Assembly (NCBI RefSeq): GCF_016412875.1
Contig: NZ_JAEKPD010000002.1
Coordinates: 372,001 to 436,000 of the forward strand
Length of the DNA: 64,000 nucleotides
DNA from: Palleronia pontilimi
GTDB taxonomy: Bacteria > Pseudomonadota > Alphaproteobacteria > Rhodobacterales > Rhodobacteraceae
Reading direction: 5' to 3'
Both the position numbers and the translations under genes were made by a program. Shown here one piece after another: positions 16,482-24,867 of this stretch. Under the pieces are notes generated by a model. That model did not search any database and had not been told where the DNA came from. It saw only the letters and a program-made list of their open reading frames with translations. The number at the start of each line of letters is the position of its first letter. The first letter of the stretch is position 1.

Positions 16482-17981
16482 TCACTCCTCGATCTGGCGC
16501 ACAACGTCGGTCACGCTGCCGTCGCGGTACTCCGAGACGGCGACCACCCGGCCGGTCGCCCGCGGCGGCGTCGGGCGCGTCGCGGTGGCCGCAGCCTGCG
16601 CCGCCAGCGCGTCGATTGCCACCACCGGCAGCCCGGCCCCGCGCAGCCGCTGAGCCAGATCGGCGCGCAGCGGGTTCACGGCGATGCCGGCATCGGTCAC
16701 CACAACGTCCACCGTCGCGCCGGGTGTCGTCAAGGTGCCGACGGCCGGAACTATCTTCGCGTAGCCCGCGGCGGTCAGCCGCGTCGTGACGATGGTCAGT
16801 CGGGCGCCGGCCGCTACGTCTGCATGCCCGCCCGAACCGCCAATGATCTCGCCGCCGGCCTTGGTGGTGACGTTGACGTTGAAGTCGAGATCGACCTCGG
16901 TCGCGCCCAGGATTACTGCGTCGACCCGATCGACCACCGCGCCGCCGACATGCGGACCGGCATAGATTGCGGCGGACATGGCCTGGTGGCGCGGGTCCGT
17001 CTGGTAGGATCGCACGGCCGCGAGGTCGAAGCACTGCACATCCATCAGCGTCCGGAACAGGCCCGCGTTGAGCATGTCGACGTGGAACCCGGTGATGCCG
17101 CCCGCGCAGAAGCTGCCGGTCACGCCTTTGGTCGCCATTTCCTGTCTCACGGCGGAGGCTGTGGCCAGCGAGACCCCGCCGGCGCCGGTCTGGAACGAGA
17201 AGCCTTCCCTCAGCAGACCGCTTGCCGAAATGGCGGCGGCGGCATGTTCGCCGATAGCCAGGCTCACCTTGTCTTCGGCCGGTTTCGTCGTGCCGGAGGC
17301 GATGCCGTTCGCGTCGCCGATCCGGTCAATCGCCACGACGAAATCGACCTTGCCCTGCGGGATGTCGATTGGCTGAGCCGGGAACGGAACCAGGCTGTCG
17401 GTCACGGCGACGACGTTGCGGGCAACCTCGACGTCGGCCATCGGGTATCCCAGCGTACCGCACGCAGTCCGGCCGGTGCGGCCAGAGATGTTGCCAAGCT
17501 CGTCTGCGGCCGGCGCGGCAACGAAGGCGGCATCCACCTTCAACTCGCCCTGATCCAGCACGCGGGCGCGGCCGCCATGAGTGCGCAGCACCACCGGCTC
17601 GGCAAGGGCGCCGCGGGCGACGGCCTCGCCCACGGGTCCGGAGATGAAGCTTGCGGAAATCCGGCCCACCGTTCCGTTTTCGATATGACCTACCAAGGGC
17701 GCATGCACCGGGAAGATCGAGGTGGCGGCCACGTGCAGGTTCTTCAGCCCGCGCCGCGCCAGCGCCTCCATCACCAGGTTCAGCACTTCGTCACCGTTAC
17801 GCAAATGGTGGTGAAACGAGACCGTCGCGCCGTCTTTCAGCTCGCAGGCGTCGATGGCGGCGCCCAGGTCGGGGAGCAGCTTGGACCGGCGGGCGACTTT
17901 GCCGGTCTGTGGCGCGGCGTCCGCCGCGCGGTACGCGCGGATCGTGCCGTAACCCTCGATTTTTGCGGGAAGATCGAGCAT
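16482..17981 (-). CDS. CitF-type CoA-transferase (citrate lyase alpha subunit family)
   Basis: 499 residues, full length for the citrate lyase alpha subunit, with the sequence FHHHLRNGDEVLN near the N-terminus, GGHADVAAGA and the C-terminal VVTDAGIAVNP. In citrate lyase this subunit swaps acetyl-ACP for citryl-ACP. No citD (acyl carrier), citG, citX or citC gene lies here, so it more probably acts on free CoA esters, for example succinyl-CoA or acetyl-CoA plus citramalate to citramalyl-CoA. It is flanked by the CitE-like and mesaconase-like genes on the same strand with gaps of 9 and 5 bases. The exact acceptor acid is inferred. Confidence 0.9.
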   Translation of the reverse strand: MLDLPAKIEGYGTIRAYRAADAAPQTGKVARRSKLLPDLGAAIDACELKDGATVSFHHHLRNGDEVLNLVMEALARRGLKNLHVAATSIFPVHAPLVGHIENGTVGRISASFISGPVGEAVARGALAEPVVLRTHGGRARVLDQGELKVDAAFVAAPAADELGNISGRTGRTACGTLGYPMADVEVARNVVAVTDSLVPFPAQPIDIPQGKVDFVVAIDRIGDANGIASGTTKPAEDKVSLAIGEHAAAAISASGLLREGFSFQTGAGGVSLATASAVRQEMATKGVTGSFCAGGITGFHVDMLNAGLFRTLMDVQCFDLAAVRSYQTDPRHQAMSAAIYAGPHVGGAVVDRVDAVILGATEVDLDFNVNVTTKAGGEIIGGSGGHADVAAGARLTIVTTRLTAAGYAKIVPAVGTLTTPGATVDVVVTDAGIAVNPLRADLAQRLRGAGLPVVAIDALAAQAAATATRPTPPRATGRVVAVSEYRDGSVTDVVRQIEE

Positions 17982-17990
17982 TGGGGGCTC

Positions 17991-18794
17991 CTACAGGGTT
18001 TGCGCTTGGGAAAGTATGCGCCGGGCGGCATCTTCCACGGGTTTGTCGATCATGCGGCCGTCGAGCGCCACAGCGCCCTTTCCACCGGCCTCGAGCGTCT
18101 CGATCACGCGTCGTGCCCAGGCAAGCTGATCCGCATCAGGCGAAAAAGCCGCCCTGACCGGCCCAATCTGGTTCGGATGGATCAGCAGCTTGCCGCCGAA
18201 GCCGAGCGCACGTGCGGCCTCGGCCTCGCGCCGGGTCGTGTCTTTGTCGAGTTCCGGGGTGACGCTATCGACTGGCGCGGCCCGGCCCGCGACACGCGAC
18301 CGCCAGACGAGGTGCTGCCGCGCAAGGCTCAGACTGTCCCAATCCGTGGCAGAGCCCATGTCGAGCGCGAAATCGAGATGCCCGAATGCAACCCGGCGCA
18401 CGCCCGGCGCGGAAAGCAGGGCATCGACCCCGTCGAGACCTCGGGCGGTCTCGATCTGCGGCAGGATTTCGATGTCCCGGCCGATCCGCCTGCGCGCGTC
18501 GCCCAGATCCTCTGTCCGCTCTGCCTTCGGCACGATCACGGCCGCTGCGCCGGTCTTCGCCACCGCCTGCAGGTCGTCCGACCAGAAGGCCGAGCCGGCC
18601 GGGTTGACCCGCACCGCCACCCGGGTCCAGTCCAGGTCTGCCGCCACCAGCGCCTGACGCGCGGCTGGCTTGGCTTCGGGGCGCACCGCATCTTCCAGGT
18701 CGAGGATCGCCATGTCGGCGCCCGAACTCAGCGCCTTGGCGAAGCGGTCGGGCCGGTCGGCGGGCACGAAAAGATATGTGACGGGCAAGTCCAT
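17991..18794 (-). CDS. CitE-like lyase, probable citramalyl-CoA lyase
   Basis: TIM-barrel HpcH/HpaI-CitE family member, 267 residues. It starts TYLFVPADRPDRFAKAL, then ILDLEDAV (metal-binding acidic region), PKAE, PQIETARG and GHLDFALDMG, ending with IHPNQIGPV. These are standard for citryl/malyl/citramalyl-CoA lyases, which cleave the CoA ester to an oxo acid plus acetyl-CoA in a Mg-dependent way. The start at 18794 is where homology begins. Together with its two downstream neighbours it could complete mesaconate to citramalate to citramalyl-CoA to pyruvate plus acetyl-CoA. Confidence 0.9.
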   Translation of the reverse strand: MDLPVTYLFVPADRPDRFAKALSSGADMAILDLEDAVRPEAKPAARQALVAADLDWTRVAVRVNPAGSAFWSDDLQAVAKTGAAAVIVPKAERTEDLGDARRRIGRDIEILPQIETARGLDGVDALLSAPGVRRVAFGHLDFALDMGSATDWDSLSLARQHLVWRSRVAGRAAPVDSVTPELDKDTTRREAEAARALGFGGKLLIHPNQIGPVRAAFSPDADQLAWARRVIETLEAGGKGAVALDGRMIDKPVEDAARRILSQAQTL

Positions 18795-18798
18795 CGGC

Positions 18799-19548
18799 CT
18801 AGATCGTTCGCCCCCCGTCCACCTCCAGCACGACGCCGGTGATGAACTCGGCCTCGTCCGAGGCAAGGTAGAGGCAAGCCCCGGCCACGTCCTTCGGCTC
18901 GGCCAGGCGGCCCAGCGGCACGGTTGAGATGAATTTCGCGCGGTTCTCAGGGGTATCGGGCATTCCCATGAAGGACTCCAGAAGCCCCGTCGCCCCCATC
19001 ACCGGCGCGACGCAGTTGACGCGGATGCGATCGGGCGCCAGTTCCACCGCCATCGAGCGGCTCAGCAGATTCACCGCACCCTTGGTGGAGTTGTACCAGG
19101 TGAGGCCCGGTCGCGGGCGGATGCCGGCAGTAGAGCCGATGTTGATCATCACCCCTCCGCCCTGCGCCCGCATCACCGGCACCGCGGCGTTGGTCATGTG
19201 GTAGAGCGACTTGACGTTGATCGCGTAGACCCGGTCGAATTCCTCTTCGGTCACGTCGAGGATCGGCTTGTTGCGATGCGTCCAGCCGGCGTTGTTCACG
19301 ACGATGTCGAGACGGCCGCCGAACTCCTTCGCCGCATTCACCGCCTTCTCGATGTCGCCCGCGCGCGTCACGTCGCCGGTCACGGCGCGGGCGGCGTCGC
19401 CGACCTCCTTCGCCGTCGCCTCGGCGGCCTCGCCGTTCAGGTCGAGGATCACCACCTTCGCGCCTTCGCGGGCGAAACTGCGGACGATCTCGGCCCCGAA
19501 CCCCGCGCCGCCGCCGGTCACCAGGGCAGTCTTGCCTTTCAGACGCAT
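18799..19548 (-). CDS. SDR family oxidoreductase
   Basis: Classical SDR of 249 residues: TGGGAGFG (10-17) for the cofactor, NNAG, an IGSTAG serine, and YNSTK with the catalytic Tyr and Lys. The D after the second strand (VVILDLNG) favours NAD over NADP. The gene stands 4 bases before the CitE-like gene, so it belongs to the same operon. With the nearby glutathione transferase it may oxidise a hydroxylated, possibly glutathionylated, intermediate. The substrate cannot be read from sequence. Confidence 0.9.
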   Translation of the reverse strand: MRLKGKTALVTGGGAGFGAEIVRSFAREGAKVVILDLNGEAAEATAKEVGDAARAVTGDVTRAGDIEKAVNAAKEFGGRLDIVVNNAGWTHRNKPILDVTEEEFDRVYAINVKSLYHMTNAAVPVMRAQGGGVMINIGSTAGIRPRPGLTWYNSTKGAVNLLSRSMAVELAPDRIRVNCVAPVMGATGLLESFMGMPDTPENRAKFISTVPLGRLAEPKDVAGACLYLASDEAEFITGVVLEVDGGRTI

Positions 19549-19561
19549 CGCGATGTTCTCC

Positions 19562-19981
19562 TTACGAGGGCAATAGGCCGATCTGCTGCTGCAGACCGAT
19601 GTTGTCGATGGCCGGCCACTGCTCGGCAATTTTGCCGTTCTCCATGCGGAACAGGTCCAGCACCATCACGTCGAAGCGCTTGTTCGAGGCCGGGTAGTCG
19701 CCGAACGCGCCGGAATGCACGCCGCGGAACTGCAGCCGCACCAGCACCTTGTCGCCCTCGGCCACGGTGTCCTGGATGTCGAGGTCGATCTCCGAGAACG
19801 CGCCCAACAGCAGGTCGCCCAGCTGCAGAACGCCGTCGGGGCCCTTGACTTCGAACGGCAGGTTGGTGTCACGGCGCACGTAGCTTTTCGCCACGTTCTT
19901 CTCCAGCCAGTCGGCGTCCTTGGTGGCGAAGGCCTTGAAATAGTCCTTGGCGCGCTGGCGGTTGGCTTCGATGTCGGTCAT
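19562..19981 (-). CDS. SnoaL-like / NTF2-fold protein
   Basis: 139 residues with the SnoaL-like ester cyclase pattern: an N-terminal helix (RQRAKDYFKAFATKD), a beta-rich middle (DIQDTVAEGDKVLVRLQFRGVHSG) and the closing FRMENGKIAEQWPAIDNIGLQQQIG. Members include polyketide cyclases, isomerases and many small-molecule-binding proteins. Position between an SDR and a GST in the island operon suggests an isomerase or cyclase step in the same pathway. No signal peptide. Confidence 0.88.
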   Translation of the reverse strand: MTDIEANRQRAKDYFKAFATKDADWLEKNVAKSYVRRDTNLPFEVKGPDGVLQLGDLLLGAFSEIDLDIQDTVAEGDKVLVRLQFRGVHSGAFGDYPASNKRFDVMVLDLFRMENGKIAEQWPAIDNIGLQQQIGLLPS

Positions 19982-20006
19982 GGGCTTCTCCTTGATTTCG
20001 GGCGTT

Positions 20007-20954
20007 TCAGGCGGCGCTGCGGGCGGTGGCGGCGGCCGCCAGCACCTCGAAGCCCGCGCGCGGAAAGTGGACGTGGACGGTGCCGGTCTCGGCGCTGTCG
20101 CGGGCGATCACGATCTCCTGCGCATCCGCCGCGACCAGCCTGCCCTCGACCGCGACCCGCGCGTTGTCGTTGGGGGTCACGGTGACGCGCGCGCCCGGGT
20201 TCAGGCCGGTCGGGTCGGCGTCTGCGGCGAAGCTGTCGGCGGGTTCGGCGGCCCTGGCGGCGGCCAGCGCCTCTTCCGGCGTCATGTCGCTGAATTGCCC
20301 GTGACCGACGGCGGCGATCCGGCCCATCCAGGCGGTGACCGCCGGGCTGAGCCGAAGCTGCGCGTCGATGGCCTCGGCGCCGCAATTGGCGCGCAGCAGC
20401 CACAGGGAGTGATGGCAGGTCAGGTCCGCCGCGCTAAGCTTGCCGCCGGTCAGGTAGTCGCCGTTTTCCGCCAGCATCGAGTCGAGCCATTCGGCGAAGG
20501 CCGTCATCTGCTGCACGTAGGCCGGCAGCATCGGCGCCATCGCGTCCTTGGAGATGTCGTAGCCCAGGTAGCTTTCCTTGCGGTCCTTCAGAAAGGCCTC
20601 GGGCAGGTGCTCGCCGATATAGTCGACCAGGATGCCGATGGCGGGCTTCCAGGTGGCGCGGTCCCACCAGTGCGACAGCGCCTTGGCCACACCCTCGCCC
20701 GAGGGGTAGAGCGTCGGCGCGGGCTGCAGCCGCTCGAGCGCGCGAAAGATCACCTCGCTGTCGCAATAGACGTCGGCGCCGATCTGCAGCACCGGGACCC
20801 GGCGGTAGCCGCCGGTCAGCGCGTCGAGCATCGGGCGCGGCGGCACCGCGTCGACCTTGACGGACTTCCAGGGCAGGCCCTTGAAGCCTAGTGCCAGCCG
20901 GATCTTTTCGGAGAACGGCGACAGGTCGTAGTGGTGCAGGATGATCTCGGTCAT
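20007..20954 (-). CDS. Glutathione S-transferase family protein with C-terminal extension
   Basis: 315 residues, longer than usual bacterial GSTs (200-230). The thioredoxin-like N-domain starts HHYDLSPFSEKIRLALGFKG, with a serine as candidate glutathione-activating residue, and contains RRVPVLQIG and DSEVI. The helical C-domain extends to about residue 235. The last 70-80 residues (GLNPGARVTVTPNDNARVAVEGRL...) look like a separate beta domain. First gene of the minus-strand operon, divergent from LysR. Glutathione-dependent ether cleavage, epoxide opening or isomerisation are all possible; the SDR and ALDH partners fit a catabolic role. Confidence 0.88.
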   Translation of the reverse strand: MTEIILHHYDLSPFSEKIRLALGFKGLPWKSVKVDAVPPRPMLDALTGGYRRVPVLQIGADVYCDSEVIFRALERLQPAPTLYPSGEGVAKALSHWWDRATWKPAIGILVDYIGEHLPEAFLKDRKESYLGYDISKDAMAPMLPAYVQQMTAFAEWLDSMLAENGDYLTGGKLSAADLTCHHSLWLLRANCGAEAIDAQLRLSPAVTAWMGRIAAVGHGQFSDMTPEEALAAARAAEPADSFAADADPTGLNPGARVTVTPNDNARVAVEGRLVAADAQEIVIARDSAETGTVHVHFPRAGFEVLAAAATARSAA

Positions 20955-21048
20955 GGCTTGTTGTCCTCCGCTGGGTTGCCCTGGTGATAGCAGGGGCGCG
21001 AACGGGCGCGGAAAGAGGCATTCGGTCCAAGGGCTAGAGCGAAACGCT

Positions 21049-21066
21049 ATGACGCGGGGGCGTCAT
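21049..21066. promoter_or_regulatory. Inverted repeat in the GST-lysR divergent region (candidate operator)
   Basis: A perfect 7-bp inverted repeat, ATGACGC (21049-21055) and GCGTCAT (21060-21066), with a GGGG loop lies in the 215-bp gap between the GST operon and the lysR gene. The position fits LysR-type control of the divergent operon. The loop is short for a classic LysR box (T-N11-A), so the true site may instead be the AT-rich part at about 21131-21152, where ATGAT recurs. Confidence 0.4.
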
Positions 21067-21169
21067 GAGGATTGTGCGGTGCGACTCGGGCCGATTTGCT
21101 CAGCAGATTAGGGGACTTTGCCAAGTTGCCAGATGATTCTATTATGATGATCCAGGGAGGCCGCGCCGC

Positions 21170-22120
21170 GTGGATATCCGCCAGCTTCGATATTTCGTCG
21201 CCATTGCCGAGGAGGGCTCGCTCTCGGCTGCTGCGCTGCGCGTGAACGTGGCGCAGCCCTCGCTCAGCCAACATGTCATCGCGCTGGAACGCGAGCTTGA
21301 CGTGACCCTGCTCGACCGCTCGCCGAGGGGCGTGTCGCTGACCCAGTCGGGCGAAGTGCTGCTGAGCCATGCGCGCGAGGTCATCGCCGCCCTTGACCAA
21401 GCCCGCGAGGCGGTGCGGCAATCGGGCAGCGAGCCGCTGGGCGAAGTGACCTTTGGCCTGCCAAGTTCCATCGCCATGGTGCTGTCGGTGCCGCTGGCCG
21501 AGACCGTGCGGTTGGAACTGCCCAAGGTCAGGCTGCGCGCCATCGACGCGATGAGCGGGTTCATCAAGGAATGGCTCGAGGATCAGTCGGTCGACCTCGG
21601 GATGCTTTACGACATCAGTGCGGTGCGGCACCTAAGCCATCGCCAGTTGATGACCGAGGAACTGCATTTCTTCTCGGCCCCCGACGCCTGGCCTTTTGAA
21701 ACGCGCGCCGGATCGCCGGTGCCGGTAACCGACCTGCCAAAGGCGGAGCTGGTGCTGCCCTCGCCACATCACGGGCTGCGTGTGATGATCGACCGCTCGA
21801 TCAAGCCGCACGGGGTAGTGCTGAACGTCGCCACCGAGATGGACGGGCTGGGCCAGATCAAGACCATGGTGGCGCGCGGCAGCGGCTACACCATCCTCGC
21901 GCCGGCCGCCGCCATCGACTATGTCGAACGCGGCGAACTGATCATGGCGCCGATCGTCGAGCCCGCGCTGGTGCGCCCGGTCTACCTGGTGCGCAACCCG
22001 GCCAAGCCGGTGACCCGGGCCAGTCAGGAGGTCGAGCGGATCACGTTGGAGGTGATCCGCGACCTCGTCGCGCGTGGCATCTGGCAGGCACTGGATCAGC
22101 CGGAGATCGCGGCCGGTTGA
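21170..22120 (+). CDS. LysR family transcriptional regulator
   Basis: 316 residues with GTG start, preceded by GGGAGG. The N-terminal winged helix-turn-helix reads MDIRQLRYFVAIAEEGSLSAAALRVNVAQPSLSQHVIALE, and the effector domain follows from about residue 90 (GEVTFGLPSSIAMVLSVPLAE), resembling the Nac/CynR-like branch. Transcribed away from the mesaconase-GST operon; by the usual LysR arrangement it probably activates that operon with a pathway intermediate as inducer. It is the only regulator seen in the island. Confidence 0.93.
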   Translation: MDIRQLRYFVAIAEEGSLSAAALRVNVAQPSLSQHVIALERELDVTLLDRSPRGVSLTQSGEVLLSHAREVIAALDQAREAVRQSGSEPLGEVTFGLPSSIAMVLSVPLAETVRLELPKVRLRAIDAMSGFIKEWLEDQSVDLGMLYDISAVRHLSHRQLMTEELHFFSAPDAWPFETRAGSPVPVTDLPKAELVLPSPHHGLRVMIDRSIKPHGVVLNVATEMDGLGQIKTMVARGSGYTILAPAAAIDYVERGELIMAPIVEPALVRPVYLVRNPAKPVTRASQEVERITLEVIRDLVARGIWQALDQPEIAAG

Positions 22121-22122
22121 CC

Positions 22123-22533
22123 TCACTGCCCGTGCGTATGGCCGCCGGCGTCTTCCGCCGCTTCCTTTGGTGGAAAGTCTTGGTGCAGGATAACCACGTC
22201 ACGCCGCGGGTCGGTGATCTCCAGCCGCAGGGTCCAGCGTCCGTCCATCTCCAGCTGCAACGGTACCCGGTAGCTGCCAGGTTCTTCGGCGGCTTCGGCG
22301 GGAACTGGTCGGACGTTGTGGGCCATGGGCATCTCGGGCATGTCGGCCTTGACCTCTAAGACCGCGCCCTCGACCGGCGCGTCGCCTGCGGACAGGCGGA
22401 TCACGCAATCGTATGCCAACGCGATGTCAGTGGCGGCACAGACCGCCTCGGCGTCGAAGCGCTGCGCGAGTGCGGGAGCGGCGGCGCAGAGCAGGACGAG
22501 CGGGGCGAGGATGCGTTTCATGCGTTTCAGCAT
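22123..22533 (-). CDS. Periplasmic FixH/YtkA-like protein
   Basis: 136 residues with a signal peptide (RILAPLVLLCAAAPALA). The mature part has a beta-sandwich pattern with MPEMPMAHNVRPV and a GSYRVPLQLEMDGRWTLRLEI strand pair, typical of YtkA-like/FixH domains, and a His-rich tail (GGHTHGQ) that could bind metal. It overlaps the end of the LivF-type gene by a few bases, so it is co-transcribed with the first transporter set. It is not a type 1 solute-binding protein. Its role in that transporter, if any, is unknown. Confidence 0.75.
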   Translation of the reverse strand: MLKRMKRILAPLVLLCAAAPALAQRFDAEAVCAATDIALAYDCVIRLSAGDAPVEGAVLEVKADMPEMPMAHNVRPVPAEAAEEPGSYRVPLQLEMDGRWTLRLEITDPRRDVVILHQDFPPKEAAEDAGGHTHGQ

Positions 22534-23246
22534 ATGAGTTGCTCCTGTTCGGTGTCAGCGATCAGCAAGTCCTCAAGGCGTCGGGCGTCAGGCATTGACG
22601 CCGCCGGACCCTGGCCGATGGCGCGACCGTGTCGCAGCAGCAAGACCCGGTCGGCGAGGCCGAGGGACAGGTGCAGATCCTGCTCGACTACAAGCAGCCC
22701 CAGTCCGTCACGCCGCAGCGCAGCCAGCATCTCGAACACCCGGGCGGCGGCGGCGGGCGACAGGCCCAGCGTCGGTTCGTCAAGCAGCAGCAGCCGTGGC
22801 GTGGCCATCAGCGCGCGCGCCAGAGCCAGCATCGTCGCCTCGCCGCCACTCAGCGTGCCAGCGCGCTGGTTCAGGCGCTGGCCCAGCGCCGGGAAACGGT
22901 CGAGCACCTCTGTCCGGCGCGCGTCAAGTTCTCTGGCTCTCACGCGGCCCGCGCCCAGTCGCAGCGTCTCGGCCACGGTCAGCGAAGGCGCCAGCACGCG
23001 TCCCTCGGGCACCAGCGCCACACCGTCGAGCGCGTACAGTGGATGCCCGGTGATGTCCCGACCCTCGAACGTCACCCGCCCCGCAGCCACTGGCGACAGG
23101 CCGCAGATCGCGCGTACGAGGCTCGACTTGCCGGCGCCGTTCAGCCCGGCAACGGCGAGCACCTCGTCGTGGCCCAGTGTCAGCGAAACCTCCTCAAGCG
23201 CGCGGACGCGGCCATAGCGGATCGAAAGAGCCTCTACCGCTAGCAT
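22527..23246 (-). CDS. HAAT-type ABC transporter ATP-binding protein, LivF-like (set 1)
   Basis: 239 residues. Walker A is GLNGAGKSS, the signature LSGGEATML, Walker B LLLLDEPTLGLSP, and the LivF motif VALVPEGRVLAPSLTV is present. It overlaps the LivG-like gene by 7 bases. Last ATPase of transporter set 1 in the island (order H-M-G-F). More divergent from the other LivF proteins in the window than they are from each other (for example GLNGAGKS rather than GRNGAGKT or GPNGAGKT), suggesting a separate origin. Confidence 0.92.
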   Translation of the reverse strand: MLAVEALSIRYGRVRALEEVSLTLGHDEVLAVAGLNGAGKSSLVRAICGLSPVAAGRVTFEGRDITGHPLYALDGVALVPEGRVLAPSLTVAETLRLGAGRVRARELDARRTEVLDRFPALGQRLNQRAGTLSGGEATMLALARALMATPRLLLLDEPTLGLSPAAAARVFEMLAALRRDGLGLLVVEQDLHLSLGLADRVLLLRHGRAIGQGPAASMPDARRLEDLLIADTEQEQLIC

Positions 23247-23992
23247 GAAGCCGCCCCAAAGTAGCTGCGCCGCACCTCACCCTGCCCCAGCACCGCGGCC
23301 GCCGGCCCGTCGGCGATCTTGCGGCCCGCGTCCAGTACCGCGATACGCGGACACAGCGCGGTGACGAGTTGCACCTTGTGCTCGATCACGATGGCGCTGC
23401 GGCCCGGCAGCAGATGCTCGGCGATGGCCCTGATGATTCGGTCGGTCTCGGCCGGAGTCATCCCCGCCGCCGGTTCGTCCAGCAGCACCAGCTTCGGCGC
23501 TGCGGCGAGGACGCGGGCAATCTCCAGTTGCCGCATCTCCACCAGGGTCAGCGCCTCGGGCATTTCGTGCGTCTTGCTTGCAAGCCCGAACAGCGCCAGC
23601 AGCGAAATCATCGCATCCTGTTCGCGCCGCCGGGCCGCGGGCGTTTGCCAAAGCGCCTCCCGCCAGGGGGCCCGCGCGTGCCGGGCGGCGCGCAGGTTCT
23701 CGTAGACCGACAGGCGGCGCAACAGCCGCAGGTTCTGGAAGGTCCGCGCAACGCCAAGCGCAGCGATCCGAGGCGGCGGCAGTCCGGCGGTCTCATTGCC
23801 ATCAAGCCGGACGGATCCGGCATCCGGCGCGTGATGGCCGGTCAGCACGTTGAACAGGCTGGTCTTGCCCGAGCCGTTCGGCCCGATCAGCCCAATCGCC
23901 TCGCCCGGCTTCAGCGCCAGATCCAGAGCGTTCAGCGCCGTCAGCCCGCCGAAACGCAAGGACAGCCCCGCGATTTCTAGCGCCGCAGCCAT
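23240..23992 (-). CDS. HAAT-type ABC transporter ATP-binding protein, LivG-like (set 1)
   Basis: 250 residues. Walker A GPNGSGKTS, GVARTFQNLRLLRRLSV (a LivG hallmark), signature replaced by LTLVEMRQLEIA, and Walker B LVLLDEPAAGM. The start at 23992 overlaps the LivM-like gene end by 16 bases. Upstream frame extension lacks homology and was not used. Confidence 0.92.
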   Translation of the reverse strand: MAAALEIAGLSLRFGGLTALNALDLALKPGEAIGLIGPNGSGKTSLFNVLTGHHAPDAGSVRLDGNETAGLPPPRIAALGVARTFQNLRLLRRLSVYENLRAARHARAPWREALWQTPAARRREQDAMISLLALFGLASKTHEMPEALTLVEMRQLEIARVLAAAPKLVLLDEPAAGMTPAETDRIIRAIAEHLLPGRSAIVIEHKVQLVTALCPRIAVLDAGRKIADGPAAAVLGQGEVRRSYFGAASC

Positions 23993-24867
23993 GCCTGTAC
24001 CCTGCGCATTGTCGGCTCGTCCAGCAACCCCCGGGGCCGGACAATCAGCACCAGCACCACCAGCCCGCCGAACACGATCATCCGGTAGCCGGCGAAGACG
24101 CGAAGCGACTCCAGCAGGCCGATGTCGATCAGAACGCCCAGGATCGGCCCCAAGACCGTGCCCAGCCCGCCGATCAGACCGTAAGCCAGCGCGTGCACGC
24201 CGGTCATCACGCTGAACTGCGCGGGCTCGATATAGGTGGCCAGATGCGCGTAGAGCGCCCCGCCCAGGGCGGCGATGCCGCCCGCCAGCGACGCGGCGGC
24301 GATCTTCGTGCGGGTGACCGAAAGCCCCTGCATCGCGGCGAGGATCGGGTCCTCTCCCACGATCCGCAGCCGCGCCATGCCGCGCCCATACGACATCAGC
24401 GCCACCAGCCCGATCACCGCGCCGAGGCATCCGGCAATGATCGCGAGGTAGGCCCCGGGCTCGATCCCCGCCTCGTAGACCCAGCGAATGTCGCCGAAGC
24501 CGTTGGCCCCGTCCGGCCCTGTGGCGAAGCCCTCAATGTCGCGGCGGTAGGTGAAGACGTTGAGCGAGGCGCGGGTAAGCTCGGCGAAGGCCAGCGTCGC
24601 GATGGCGTAGTGCAGGCCCGAAAGCCGCATCGTGGGCCAGGCGACCAGCGCGCCGACTGCGGCACCCAGCGCCACGGCGATGACCACCCCCGCGGCGAAG
24701 GGCCATTGCCAGACCGCCGTGGCGATGCCCCCCGAATAGGCGCCGATGGCGAAATAGGCCTGCTGTCCGAAACTGATCTCGCCCGCGATCAGCAGGATCC
24801 AGGCCGAGATGGCGAGAAAGGCGAAAAGCCCGATATTGGACAGAACCGAGATCGTGTAGCCGTCCAT
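23977..24867 (-). CDS. HAAT-type ABC transporter permease, LivM-like (set 1)
   Basis: 296-residue integral membrane protein with about eight hydrophobic segments. Typical LivM features are LLIAGEISFGQQAYFAIGAY near the N-terminus, RLSGLHYAIATLAFAEL and the EAA-loop region ALAYGLIGGLGTVLGPILG. The start at 24867 shares one base with the stop of the LivH-like gene (TGATG), so permease subunits are coupled. Confidence 0.92.
   Translation of the reverse strand: MDGYTISVLSNIGLFAFLAISAWILLIAGEISFGQQAYFAIGAYSGGIATAVWQWPFAAGVVIAVALGAAVGALVAWPTMRLSGLHYAIATLAFAELTRASLNVFTYRRDIEGFATGPDGANGFGDIRWVYEAGIEPGAYLAIIAGCLGAVIGLVALMSYGRGMARLRIVGEDPILAAMQGLSVTRTKIAAASLAGGIAALGGALYAHLATYIEPAQFSVMTGVHALAYGLIGGLGTVLGPILGVLIDIGLLESLRVFAGYRMIVFGGLVVLVLIVRPRGLLDEPTMRRVQAWLRR

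Noticed and set aside
14971-18794. Complete citrate lyase operon
   Set aside because: There is no citD acyl-carrier gene, nor citC, citG or citX; a citramalate route using free CoA esters explains the set better.
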